Source: an uncultured Jannaschia sp.
Lineage (GTDB): Bacteria; Pseudomonadota; Alphaproteobacteria; Rhodobacterales; Rhodobacteraceae
Reading direction: 5' to 3'
Assembly: GCA_937916365.1 (NCBI GenBank)
Contig: CALFSY010000216.1
Location: 1-6,428 of the forward strand
Length of the DNA stretch: 6,428 nt
Part shown: piece by piece, positions 1-6,195 of the stretch
How the letters are laid out: each line of letters begins with the position of its first letter
Numbering within the stretch: the first letter of the stretch is position 1
Notes under the pieces: generated by a model
The model's input: the letters and a program-made list of their open reading frames with translations, nothing else
Databases searched by the model: none
Told to the model about the DNA's origin: nothing
Translations under genes and position numbers: made by a program

Positions 1-329
1 CGATCCATGCAGAGCCTTTGGTGCGCCTTGCAGAGCAATACCTGCGCAAAGGGTCAAAAGTCTGCGTCGAGGGCCAGCTACAAACCCGAAAATGGCAGGA
101 TCAATCAGGCCAAGATCGATATAGCACAGAGGTTGTTTTGCAAGGGTATGACGGCACCCTAACAATGCTCGACGGGCGGGGGAATGACAGCGGCCCACCC
201 GCATCCGATGGTGGGCGCGGGTATGGCAATGATCGTGGCGCCTACGATGATGGGCCCGGGATGGGCGGCGGATCAGCATCCGGACCCCAAGGCCACACCG
301 CAGATATTGATGATGAAATCCCGTTTTGA
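1..329 (+). CDS. ssb: Single-stranded DNA-binding protein, C-terminal part (5' end outside window)
   Basis: SSB coats single-stranded DNA as a tetramer in replication, recombination and repair. The reading frame is open from position 3 and gives 108 residues before the TGA at 327-329; the first roughly 60 residues of the usual 160-175 are outside the window. What remains is the end of the OB fold, with the characteristic RLAEQYLRKGSK and VEGQLQTRKWQDQSGQDR segments and the TLTMLDG strand. A Gly/Asp-rich flexible linker follows, and then the acidic tail DIDDEIPF. That tail is the docking site for SSB partner proteins, and its presence shows the true C-terminus is intact. A cysteine stands in KVCVEGQ, where I usually expect tyrosine. 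The TTG at 18-20 is internal and is not the start. Identification is secure; only the N-terminus is unseen. Confidence 0.95.
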   Translation, partial: IHAEPLVRLAEQYLRKGSKVCVEGQLQTRKWQDQSGQDRYSTEVVLQGYDGTLTMLDGRGNDSGPPASDGGRGYGNDRGAYDDGPGMGGGSASGPQGHTADIDDEIPF

Positions 330-396
330 ACGTGGACTGCATTTTCATAATACCGCATCTTGGTTGTGCATATTGCCCTAAAATAGTGTATCTTAC

Positions 397-426
397 TTGG
401 CCTAAATAGAACGGGCGCCGTATAAT
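397..426 (+). promoter_or_regulatory. Candidate sigma-70-type promoter for the aminotransferase gene
   Basis: A TTGGCC element at 397-402 is followed by an 18-base spacer and a perfect TATAAT at 421-426. Transcription would begin near 433, leaving a short leader of about 19 bases before the ATG at 452 or about 46 before the ATG at 479. The -10 is excellent and the -35 matches the TTG core only. The region is AT-rich compared with the flanking genes, which fits a promoter. Not tested. Confidence 0.45.
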
Positions 427-451
427 TGCACATCGGTAAAATAATTTTCCA

Positions 452-1657
452 ATGGCCAAAAAATATAGCATGCATCCAATGAACCCCACCTATGCCACAA
501 CCATGGCCCCACCAGTGATGGAGGCGCGCCGTTGGATAGAGGGCAAAACATTCCCTACCTCACGGCCATTGATAAATCTTAGCCAGGCTGCGCCGCTTGA
601 CCCGCCTCCGGCCCCACTGGCCCAGGCCATGGCCGAAGCGGTTATGACCAACCCCGCCACGCATCATTATGGCCCCGTTTTGGGTCTACACGAATTGCGG
701 GCAGAATTGGCCATGCAATGGGCCGCAACCTATGGTGGCACAATCGAACCGCGCCACGTGGCGATTACCGCCGGATGCAATCAAGCATTCACAGCGGTGA
801 TGTCATCCATCGCAGGCGCGGGCGACGCGGCTATTTTACCGCTACCTTATTATTTCAACCATAAAATGTGGCTGGATATGACGGGTGTGCACTGTATCAC
901 GTTGCCAACAGATGATGATTTGATCCCTGATCCAGAACGCGCGGCCGCCTTGATAGGCGATAAAGTTAAGGCGATTGTGCTGGTCACCCCCAACAATCCG
1001 TCCGGGGCGGAATACCCTGCGCATATTATGCGCGCATTTTTCGATCTGGCCCGTGACCGGGGGGTGGCCTTGGTGGTGGATGAAACGTATCGTGATTTTC
1101 ATTCGCTATCCGGGGCACCCCACGATCTGTTTACAACCCCGGATTGGGGCGACACGTTGATTCATCTATATTCATTTTCAAAGGCTTACCGGTTGCCCGG
1201 GCATCGGGTAGGGGCGATTGTGGCCAATACGGCACGGTTGGCGGCGGTGGAAAAATTTCTTGATACTGTCGCAATCTGCCCCCCAATGATCGGACAAATT
1301 GGGGCGCTCTGGGGGCTTCAAAACCTTAGGGATTGGTTGGCGGCGGAACGGCGCGAAATTCTTGCGCGGCGGGCGGCAATAATGCAAAATATGGCGCGTT
1401 TATCCGATTGGCAGTTATTGGGATGTGGGGCTTATTTTGCCTTTGTGCGCCATCCATTTGCGCGCCCATCTTCCCAAATTGCGCAAGATATGGTGGGGGC
1501 GGCGGGGCTTTTGACCCTGCCTGGCACGATGTTTGGGCCCACCAAAGCCCAAGCTGGAACAGGGCAGGCTGAAACCACCCTACGCCTTGCCTTTGCCAAT
1601 GTTGATCGCGCCGGGTTAGCCGATGTTGTAAATCGCCTTGAACACTTGGATTTATAA
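452..1657 (+). CDS. PLP-dependent aminotransferase, class I/II (fold type I), substrate unknown
   Basis: This 401-residue cytoplasmic protein belongs to the aspartate-aminotransferase superfamily, which moves amino groups between amino acids and 2-oxo acids using pyridoxal phosphate. The key residues are all visible: TPNNPSG at 179-185 (Asn182 corresponds to the PLP-ring asparagine), DETY at 210-213 (Asp210 to the pyridine nitrogen, Tyr213 to the 3'-OH), and SFSKAYRLPGHRVG at 241-254. In that last motif Ser241 and Arg252 bind phosphate and Lys244 is the Schiff-base lysine. Arg378 in LRLAF is the expected carboxylate-binding arginine. Length is normal for the family, so it should be active. 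Substrate cannot be read from sequence. The start is uncertain: ATG codons at 452, 470 and 479 are in frame and none has a convincing Shine-Dalgarno. The 479 start gives 392 residues beginning MNPTYATTMAPPVMEARRW, close to what I expect for relatives. It has its own promoter candidate and stands apart from ssb and the following gene. Confidence 0.9.
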   Translation: MAKKYSMHPMNPTYATTMAPPVMEARRWIEGKTFPTSRPLINLSQAAPLDPPPAPLAQAMAEAVMTNPATHHYGPVLGLHELRAELAMQWAATYGGTIEPRHVAITAGCNQAFTAVMSSIAGAGDAAILPLPYYFNHKMWLDMTGVHCITLPTDDDLIPDPERAAALIGDKVKAIVLVTPNNPSGAEYPAHIMRAFFDLARDRGVALVVDETYRDFHSLSGAPHDLFTTPDWGDTLIHLYSFSKAYRLPGHRVGAIVANTARLAAVEKFLDTVAICPPMIGQIGALWGLQNLRDWLAAERREILARRAAIMQNMARLSDWQLLGCGAYFAFVRHPFARPSSQIAQDMVGAAGLLTLPGTMFGPTKAQAGTGQAETTLRLAFANVDRAGLADVVNRLEHLDL

Positions 1658-1664
1658 CGACGAG

Positions 1665-1705
1665 TTACGGGCTACACCCTTGCCCGATCCCGCCTAAGCC
1701 CGTAA
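1665..1705. repeat. Perfect 9-bp inverted repeat downstream of the aminotransferase gene
   Basis: TTACGGGCT at 1665-1673 is exactly complementary to AGCCCGTAA at 1697-1705, separated by a 23-base C-rich loop. It starts eight bases after the aminotransferase stop. There is no T-run after the stem, so it is not a textbook intrinsic terminator. It may stabilise the 3' end of the message, form part of a Rho-dependent end, or be chance. Confidence 0.35.
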
Positions 1706-1770
1706 ACATCATGTCACACAACCCTAATGCCCCCGAAATGGATCGCTGCACACCATTTTAATCGGCGGAA

Positions 1771-1775
1771 AAGGA
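1771..1775 (+). promoter_or_regulatory. Shine-Dalgarno site fixing the start of the PpiD-like gene
   Basis: AAGGA at 1771-1775 lies nine bases before the ATG at 1785 and is the clearest plus-strand ribosome binding site in the window. It supports the 1785 start, which also places a short basic cytoplasmic tail directly before the transmembrane segment. Confidence 0.7.
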
Positions 1776-1784
1776 CCACATTAT

Positions 1785-3641
1785 ATGGCACAATCGCCCC
1801 GAAAATCCAAAAACAACATTTTTGTGTGGGCGATGCTGGGCCTATTGGCCATCGCGCTGGCGGGCACGGGGATTGGTGGATTTGCGGGTGGAACAAATCG
1901 GATTGGATCAGTGGGCGATGTTGTAATCACCACCGATGATTATGCGCGTGCGTTACAACAAGAATTGCTTGCCTTAACTCGCCAAACGGGGCAGCCTATC
2001 ACACTGGCGGATATGATTGGCCAGGGCCTTGATCAAGCGATTTTGCGCAATCTTGTGGCACGCGCGGCACTTACCGGCGAAACACAGGCGCTTAATATGT
2101 CGCTTAGCGATACACAGGTCGCGCAACAAATCCGCAGTATCCCCGCATTTCAAGGATTAGACGGCGCGTTTGATGCCACGGCCTATGAATTGGAATTGTC
2201 GCAAAGCGGGCGCACCGCCGCAGAATTCGCGCAAGAAATCCGCGACGCCACCGCACGATCATTTCTGCAACTTGCGGTTGCGGGGGGGATTACAGCCAAT
2301 TCTGAATTGTCCGAAACCTTTGTCGCGTATCAAGGGGAACAGCGCGATTTTTCCATGCTGATATTAACCGCCGATGATTTGGCCACCCCCCTGCCCAATC
2401 CAACCGCAACGGATTTACAAACGTATTATGAGGCACAGCCCGAACGTTTTACGCGCCCGGCGGCGAAACAAATTACCTATGCCTGGATAACGCCCGCTTT
2501 GATCATGGACGATGTCACGGTGGATGAAACCGCCTTACGCGCCCTTTACGCTGATCGTCGCGATTTATACGTGCAACCCGAACGACGCCTGTTAGAAAGA
2601 CTTATCTTTTTAGATATGGCCGAGGCACAATCCGCCTTTGACTCTATCATCGCCGGTGAAACAGATTTTGACGCGCTGGTTGCGGCGCGGGGCTTAACAT
2701 TGGATGACATAGATATGGGAGATGTCGCGCGTGACGATTTGCCCCCCGCAACGGCGGATGCAATTTTTGCCGATAACGAAACCGACATCATCGGTCCCTT
2801 GGACAGTGCACTGGGCCCTGCCCTGTTTCGCATTAACGCTGTGTTGGAACCCAACACCATCACCTTTGATGACGCGCGCGCAGAGCTGCGCACCGAATTG
2901 GCCGAAGATGCCGCGCGCCGGATGATCGCCGATATGCGCGAGGCGATTGACGATCTGTTGGTTGGCGGCGCCACCTTGGAAGAGCTTGGCCAAGATACCA
3001 ACCTGGCTTTGGGCACAATCGCGTATTCGGGCACCCCACTGGAAGATCCGATTGCCGCCTATGATGCGTTTCGCGCCGCGGCCGATGTGGTGGCAGAAGG
3101 CGATTTCCCCGAAATAATGGAATTGTCTGATGGCGGGCTTTTTGCCTTGCGCCTGGATAGGATTGTGCCCGAAACCCTGCCCCCCCTAGCAGAGATTGAG
3201 GATGAGGTTACCGCCGCCTGGCAAGCCACAGCCCTGCGTGAGGCCTTGACCACCCAAGGGGAGAGCTTGATAGAAGCCATAAACCAAACCACAGATTTGG
3301 AAACCTTGGGCGAGATTGCAATAGAACGCGGCATAAGGCGCCAGGATTTTATACCCGACACCCCCCCAACATTGGTGGCACAGGTTTTTCAGTTGGACAC
3401 ACCAGGGAATGCAGTGTTGATCCCCGGGGCCGACCGTGCCGTTATTGTGCGGCTTGACGCCGTGCATCCCATCGCACGCGATGCACCTGATACCACGCTT
3501 TTGCTGGAATTTGCCGAGCAAAGCATCGCGCAATCTATGGCCCAAGATGTATTTGAGGCCTATGGCCAAGCATTGGAACGCGACGCCGGTATTCAACTTA
3601 ACCGTTCGGCGATTGATGCGGTTCATGCACGGTTTCCATAA
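1785..3641 (+). CDS. ppiD: Membrane-anchored periplasmic folding factor, PpiD/SurA-like (parvulin-type peptidylprolyl isomerase family)
   Basis: PpiD proteins sit in the inner membrane near the Sec translocon and help newly exported proteins fold. This 618-residue protein has the same layout: a basic N-tail (Arg6, Lys7, Lys9), one membrane helix at about 12-33, a SurA-like chaperone region at about 40-225 with DDYARALQQE and DAFDATAYELEL-like segments, a parvulin-like core at about 266-355, and a long helical C-terminal region. Length agrees with the PpiD family (about 600-640). In the core the histidines of active parvulins appear replaced: ERLIFL (Leu273) where RHILV is usual, and GPALFRI (344-350) where GYHVI is usual. 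It may therefore be a chaperone rather than an isomerase, as argued for E. coli PpiD. The protein has no cysteine and only three lysines (7, 9, 228), with many Asp and Glu. trpE starts two bases after its stop, so the two are almost surely co-transcribed. Family assignment is firm; the exact symbol is by analogy. Confidence 0.85.
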   Translation: MAQSPRKSKNNIFVWAMLGLLAIALAGTGIGGFAGGTNRIGSVGDVVITTDDYARALQQELLALTRQTGQPITLADMIGQGLDQAILRNLVARAALTGETQALNMSLSDTQVAQQIRSIPAFQGLDGAFDATAYELELSQSGRTAAEFAQEIRDATARSFLQLAVAGGITANSELSETFVAYQGEQRDFSMLILTADDLATPLPNPTATDLQTYYEAQPERFTRPAAKQITYAWITPALIMDDVTVDETALRALYADRRDLYVQPERRLLERLIFLDMAEAQSAFDSIIAGETDFDALVAARGLTLDDIDMGDVARDDLPPATADAIFADNETDIIGPLDSALGPALFRINAVLEPNTITFDDARAELRTELAEDAARRMIADMREAIDDLLVGGATLEELGQDTNLALGTIAYSGTPLEDPIAAYDAFRAAADVVAEGDFPEIMELSDGGLFALRLDRIVPETLPPLAEIEDEVTAAWQATALREALTTQGESLIEAINQTTDLETLGEIAIERGIRRQDFIPDTPPTLVAQVFQLDTPGNAVLIPGADRAVIVRLDAVHPIARDAPDTTLLLEFAEQSIAQSMAQDVFEAYGQALERDAGIQLNRSAIDAVHARFP

Positions 3642-3643
3642 AA

Positions 3644-5170
3644 ATGGTTCCGTCGCCTGATTTTGACACGTTCGCCAAAGGGTGGGAGGCCGGAAAAAAC
3701 CAGTTGGTTTATACCCGCTTGGCCGCTGATTTAGACACACCTGTTTCGGTTATGATGAAACTAGCCGATGCCGGACGGGATTCATTTGTGCTCGAATCGG
3801 TCACGGGGGGCGAGGTGCGCGGGCGGTATTCAATCATCGGCCTAAAACCCGATTTGATTTGGGAATGCCACGGACGCACCAGCCGGATTAACCGCACGGC
3901 CCATTATGACCGCGCGGCATTTCACCCCTGTATTGAGCCGCCCCTAACGGCATTACGCGCATTATTGATTGAAAGCGCGATTGATATGCCCGCCGATTTA
4001 CCCGCCGCGGCGGCGGGACTGTTCGGATATTTAGGGTATGATATGGTGCGCCTGGTTGAAACTTTGCCAAATGGCAACCCAGATCCGCTAAACCTACCTG
4101 ACGCTGTTTTGATACGCCCGTCAATTATCGCGGTTTTAGACGGGGTAAAGGGCGATGTCATTATTGTATCCCCGGCCTGGATTCAATCCGGCCTATCGGC
4201 CCGCGCCGCTTATGCCCAAGCGGCCGAACGGGTTTCAGACGCCTTGCGTGATTTGAATCGCACACCCACCACCGCACGCCGTGAAATGGGTCTGCCGCGC
4301 GATACCACCGCGCCTGTGTCAAATTTTTCCAAACCTGATTATCTGGCTTCCATTGCACGGGCGAAGGAGTACATCCGTGCCGGTGATATTTTTCAGGTCG
4401 TGCCCTCCCAACGTTGGCGGCAAGCATTTTCCGAACCGCCATTCACGCTTTACCGCGCGTTGCGGCGCACGAATCCGTCGCCTTTTATGTTTTTCTTTAA
4501 TTTTGGGCCGTTTCAGGTGGTGGGTGCATCGCCCGAAATCTTGGTGCGCGTGTTTGATGGTCAGGTAACAATCCGCCCTATCGCCGGCACCCGCCCACGT
4601 GGCAGCACACCAAAACAGGACAAAGCATTTGAAGTCGACCTGATGTCCGATGAAAAAGAGCTGGCCGAACACCTAATGCTGCTAGATCTTGGGCGCAACG
4701 ATGTGGGCCGCGTGGCAAAAATTGGCAGCGTGCGCCCAACCGAAGAATTTATTGTCGAACGATATTCGCACGTTATGCACATCGTATCAAATGTAGTGGG
4801 GGATTTGGCCGACGATCACGATGCCTTATCGGCCCTTTTGGCCGGTTTGCCCGCCGGCACCGTATCAGGCGCCCCAAAAATCCGTGCCATGGAAATCATT
4901 GATGAGCTAGAGCCGGAAAAACGCGGCGTTTACGGCGGTGGCGTTGGTTATTTCTCGGCACAGGGAGACATGGATATGTGCATCGCGCTGCGCACGGCGG
5001 TTGTAAAGGATGGTCAACTTTATATTCAGGCAGGCGGTGGCATTGTGCACGACAGTGATCCCGAAGCAGAATTTCAAGAAACAGTGAACAAGGCCCAGGC
5101 CCTGCGCCGTGCAGCGGCCGATGCAGGGCTTTTTACCGATGACACCACGGGTCATCGTAGCAATCGATGA
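3644..5170 (+). CDS. trpE: Anthranilate synthase component I (large, chorismate-binding subunit)
   Basis: TrpE converts chorismate to anthranilate with ammonia delivered by TrpG, the first committed step of tryptophan synthesis, in the cytoplasm. The 508-residue length is typical of the stand-alone alphaproteobacterial form. The N-terminal domain (about 20-170) carries the regulatory LES (50-52) and RGRYS (59-63) motifs, and NPSPFMFF (277-284) supplies the rest of the tryptophan pocket, so feedback inhibition by tryptophan is expected. The chorismate domain (about 228-490) has GDIFQVVPSQRW, RPIAGTRPRG (311-320), Glu339 and Glu342 in the DEKELAEH stretch, His379 in HVMHIVS, GTVSGAPK (405-412), and Glu476 with Glu479 near the end. 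These match the known Mg-binding and catalytic residues. The ATG at 3644 follows the previous stop by two bases and has no Shine-Dalgarno, pointing to translational coupling with the PpiD-like gene. Its partner trpG is downstream but cut off by an opposite-strand gene. Confidence 0.97.
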   Translation: MVPSPDFDTFAKGWEAGKNQLVYTRLAADLDTPVSVMMKLADAGRDSFVLESVTGGEVRGRYSIIGLKPDLIWECHGRTSRINRTAHYDRAAFHPCIEPPLTALRALLIESAIDMPADLPAAAAGLFGYLGYDMVRLVETLPNGNPDPLNLPDAVLIRPSIIAVLDGVKGDVIIVSPAWIQSGLSARAAYAQAAERVSDALRDLNRTPTTARREMGLPRDTTAPVSNFSKPDYLASIARAKEYIRAGDIFQVVPSQRWRQAFSEPPFTLYRALRRTNPSPFMFFFNFGPFQVVGASPEILVRVFDGQVTIRPIAGTRPRGSTPKQDKAFEVDLMSDEKELAEHLMLLDLGRNDVGRVAKIGSVRPTEEFIVERYSHVMHIVSNVVGDLADDHDALSALLAGLPAGTVSGAPKIRAMEIIDELEPEKRGVYGGGVGYFSAQGDMDMCIALRTAVVKDGQLYIQAGGGIVHDSDPEAEFQETVNKAQALRRAAADAGLFTDDTTGHRSNR

Positions 5171-5175
5171 TATTA

Positions 5176-5216
5176 TAGCCACCGCCGTTCAGCCCATAAA
5201 TGGGCATCTATGGCTA
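5176..5216. terminator. Nested hairpin between convergent trpE and the minus-strand gene, possible bidirectional transcription end
   Basis: An inner stem pairs GCCCA (5192-5196) with TGGGC (5201-5205) around TAAA; an extra A-T pair is possible. An outer arm pairs TAGCCA (5176-5181) with TGGCTA (5211-5216). The structure fills the 43-base gap and covers the stop codon of the minus-strand gene. Placement between two convergent genes suits a shared terminator, but there is no T-run on either strand, so intrinsic termination is only a possibility. Confidence 0.4.
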
Positions 5217-5993
5217 CGGACGGGTGGAACCCTCATCGTTTTGGGGGGGTAACAGCGGCGCATCATCGCGAAACCCGGCGGCCCGTGCGGTGGACAATGC
5301 CGTGGGAATAGCACGCGCCGCATGTTCCAACGCCTGCGCGATCACGGCCCCATTCACCGCAGCCCCCATCGCATCAACCACAATCACAATATCGTCCAGC
5401 ACATCGCAGGTGGCCGTGATTGATGGCGGCACAGGATTATTATTCCCCTCCCCCTGCGGCGTAGGCACAGCGGGAAGTTCGCGACCATCCGAACAGGTAG
5501 TGGGATCGACAACATTCATGATAACGACAGTGACCATGGGGCCATTGGTGGGGCTATCACCCCCTGCGGGGGGTGTATCATTCAGGCTTGCGGTGACTTG
5601 TGGCACCGGCTCCCCTCCAATGATCAAGGTAAAATCCTGGGCCGTGGTGGCGGATGAGGCTGTGTCTGGCGGCGGCACAGCCGCAGCATCGGCGTTGTCC
5701 ACTAGGGTATCCGAACCGCCCTCTTCTGCCTGTGAGGGTCCGGTTGGTTGATCCTGTGATTGCGCATCAGCGGCTTCATTCAATCCAGCGGTGTCTTCGG
5801 ATTCGGGCGCGTCCGGCGCATTTGCCGCCTGCGCTGTCACCGGCACAGGGGGCGCCTCTGCCCCGCTATCTTGCGTTTGTATTTGCCTTTCCTCCCCGCG
5901 GGGCGGCAATGGCAGACTTAATGACGCAGCAGCTAAAATCACGCTGGATACCACGCATCCCAAAATGATTCCTGTGATGAACCCACCACCCAT
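5214..5993 (-). CDS. Single-pass membrane protein with long Pro/Ala/acidic linker; possible shortened YibQ-like protein
   Basis: I do not recognise a functional domain in this 259-residue protein. It begins MGGGF, followed by one hydrophobic segment at about 5-24, so it is probably anchored in the inner membrane with the rest in the periplasm. Residues about 28-150 are low-complexity, rich in Ala, Pro, Asp, Glu, Gln and Ser. The last third has two hydrophobic strands (MVTVVIMNVV at 153-162, DIVIVVDAMG at 201-210) and an Ala-rich helix at about 213-240. Cys167 and Cys196 could form a disulfide. There is no Lys, Tyr or Trp. From memory, the trpE-trpG slot in Rhodobacterales often holds a YibQ-type divergent polysaccharide deacetylase with a similar anchor and linker but a further deacetylase domain. 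Here the frame stops before such a domain could fit. The start is supported by AGAGAGG on the minus strand seven bases upstream (6000-6006). It is convergent with trpE and divergent from trpG. Confidence 0.7.
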   Translation of the reverse strand: MGGGFITGIILGCVVSSVILAAASLSLPLPPRGEERQIQTQDSGAEAPPVPVTAQAANAPDAPESEDTAGLNEAADAQSQDQPTGPSQAEEGGSDTLVDNADAAAVPPPDTASSATTAQDFTLIIGGEPVPQVTASLNDTPPAGGDSPTNGPMVTVVIMNVVDPTTCSDGRELPAVPTPQGEGNNNPVPPSITATCDVLDDIVIVVDAMGAAVNGAVIAQALEHAARAIPTALSTARAAGFRDDAPLLPPQNDEGSTRP

Positions 5994-5999
5994 GATTGG

Positions 6000-6006
6000 C
6001 CTCTCT
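6000..6006 (-). promoter_or_regulatory. Shine-Dalgarno site for the minus-strand membrane protein
   Basis: Read on the minus strand this is AGAGAGG, ending six bases before the ATG at 5993-5991. It selects that start and is a main reason for preferring the minus-strand reading over the long plus-strand frame in the same DNA. Confidence 0.6.
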
Positions 6007-6071
6007 ATTTTTATGCCACCTTAATTGTTGTTGGTGCCTGTGTTACAGATGCCTTCGTATACTCTTAGGCA

Positions 6072-6179
6072 ATGCCGATCATCCCAAAATACATAAGAAA
6101 CTGCCATATGGGTTTATCCCTGCGCCATGACTTTGACACGGTCTATAACTTAGGTATTGATCCATTTACTTTGGTCTAA
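6072..6179 (+). CDS. Possible 35-codon small ORF upstream of trpG
   Basis: An ATG at 6072 opens a frame of 35 codons (beginning MPIIPKYIRNCH, ending GIDPFTLV) that stops at the TAA 6177-6179, sixteen bases before trpG. A weak TTAGG lies just upstream, and a TATACT hexamer at 6058-6063 could serve as a -10, which would make the message nearly leaderless; no matching -35 is seen. The frame is closed by TAG immediately upstream. It contains no Trp codon, so it is not a classical trp leader peptide. It resembles no family I know and overlaps the likely trpG promoter, so it may be a chance frame. Confidence 0.2.
   Translation: MPIIPKYIRNCHMGLSLRHDFDTVYNLGIDPFTLV
6133..6161 (+). promoter_or_regulatory. 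Candidate promoter for trpG
   Basis: A perfect TTGACA at 6133-6138 is followed by a weaker -10, either TATTGA at 6155-6160 (16-base spacer) or ATTGAT at 6156-6161 (17-base spacer). Transcription would start near 6167-6170, giving a leader of roughly 27 bases to the trpG ATG at 6196. A strong -35 with a loose -10 is common in alphaproteobacteria. Because the preceding gene lies on the other strand, trpG needs a promoter in this region. Confidence 0.5.
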
Positions 6180-6195
6180 AATACCAGGCGATGCA

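Noticed and set aside
330..400. Intrinsic terminator behind ssb
   Set aside because: No convincing inverted repeat followed by a T-run could be found in this AT-rich stretch.
1680..1708. TTGCCC, 17-base spacer, TAAACA as a promoter for the PpiD-like gene
   Set aside because: Correct spacing but weak hexamers, and it overlaps the inverted repeat; not enough to call.
2546..3034. Minus-strand 162-codon frame within the PpiD-like gene
   Set aside because: Ser/Arg-rich antisense shadow of a well supported family member; no start signal.
3186..3740. Minus-strand 184-codon frame spanning the end of the PpiD-like gene and the start of trpE
   Set aside because: Crosses two solid coding regions on the other strand, with a Cys/Trp/His-rich composition typical of an antisense artefact.
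4319..4672. Minus-strand frames inside trpE
   Set aside because: They lie over conserved catalytic motifs of trpE and show no protein-like features.
5200..5751. Plus-strand 183-codon frame opposite the minus-strand membrane protein gene
   Set aside because: It has no ribosome binding site, its product is low-complexity Ser/Thr/Ala without recognisable domain, and the minus-strand frame is longer with a Shine-Dalgarno and a membrane segment.
6144..6149. TATAAC as the -10 of the trpG promoter
   Set aside because: It lies only five bases after the TTGACA, and no -35-like hexamer sits at the proper distance upstream.
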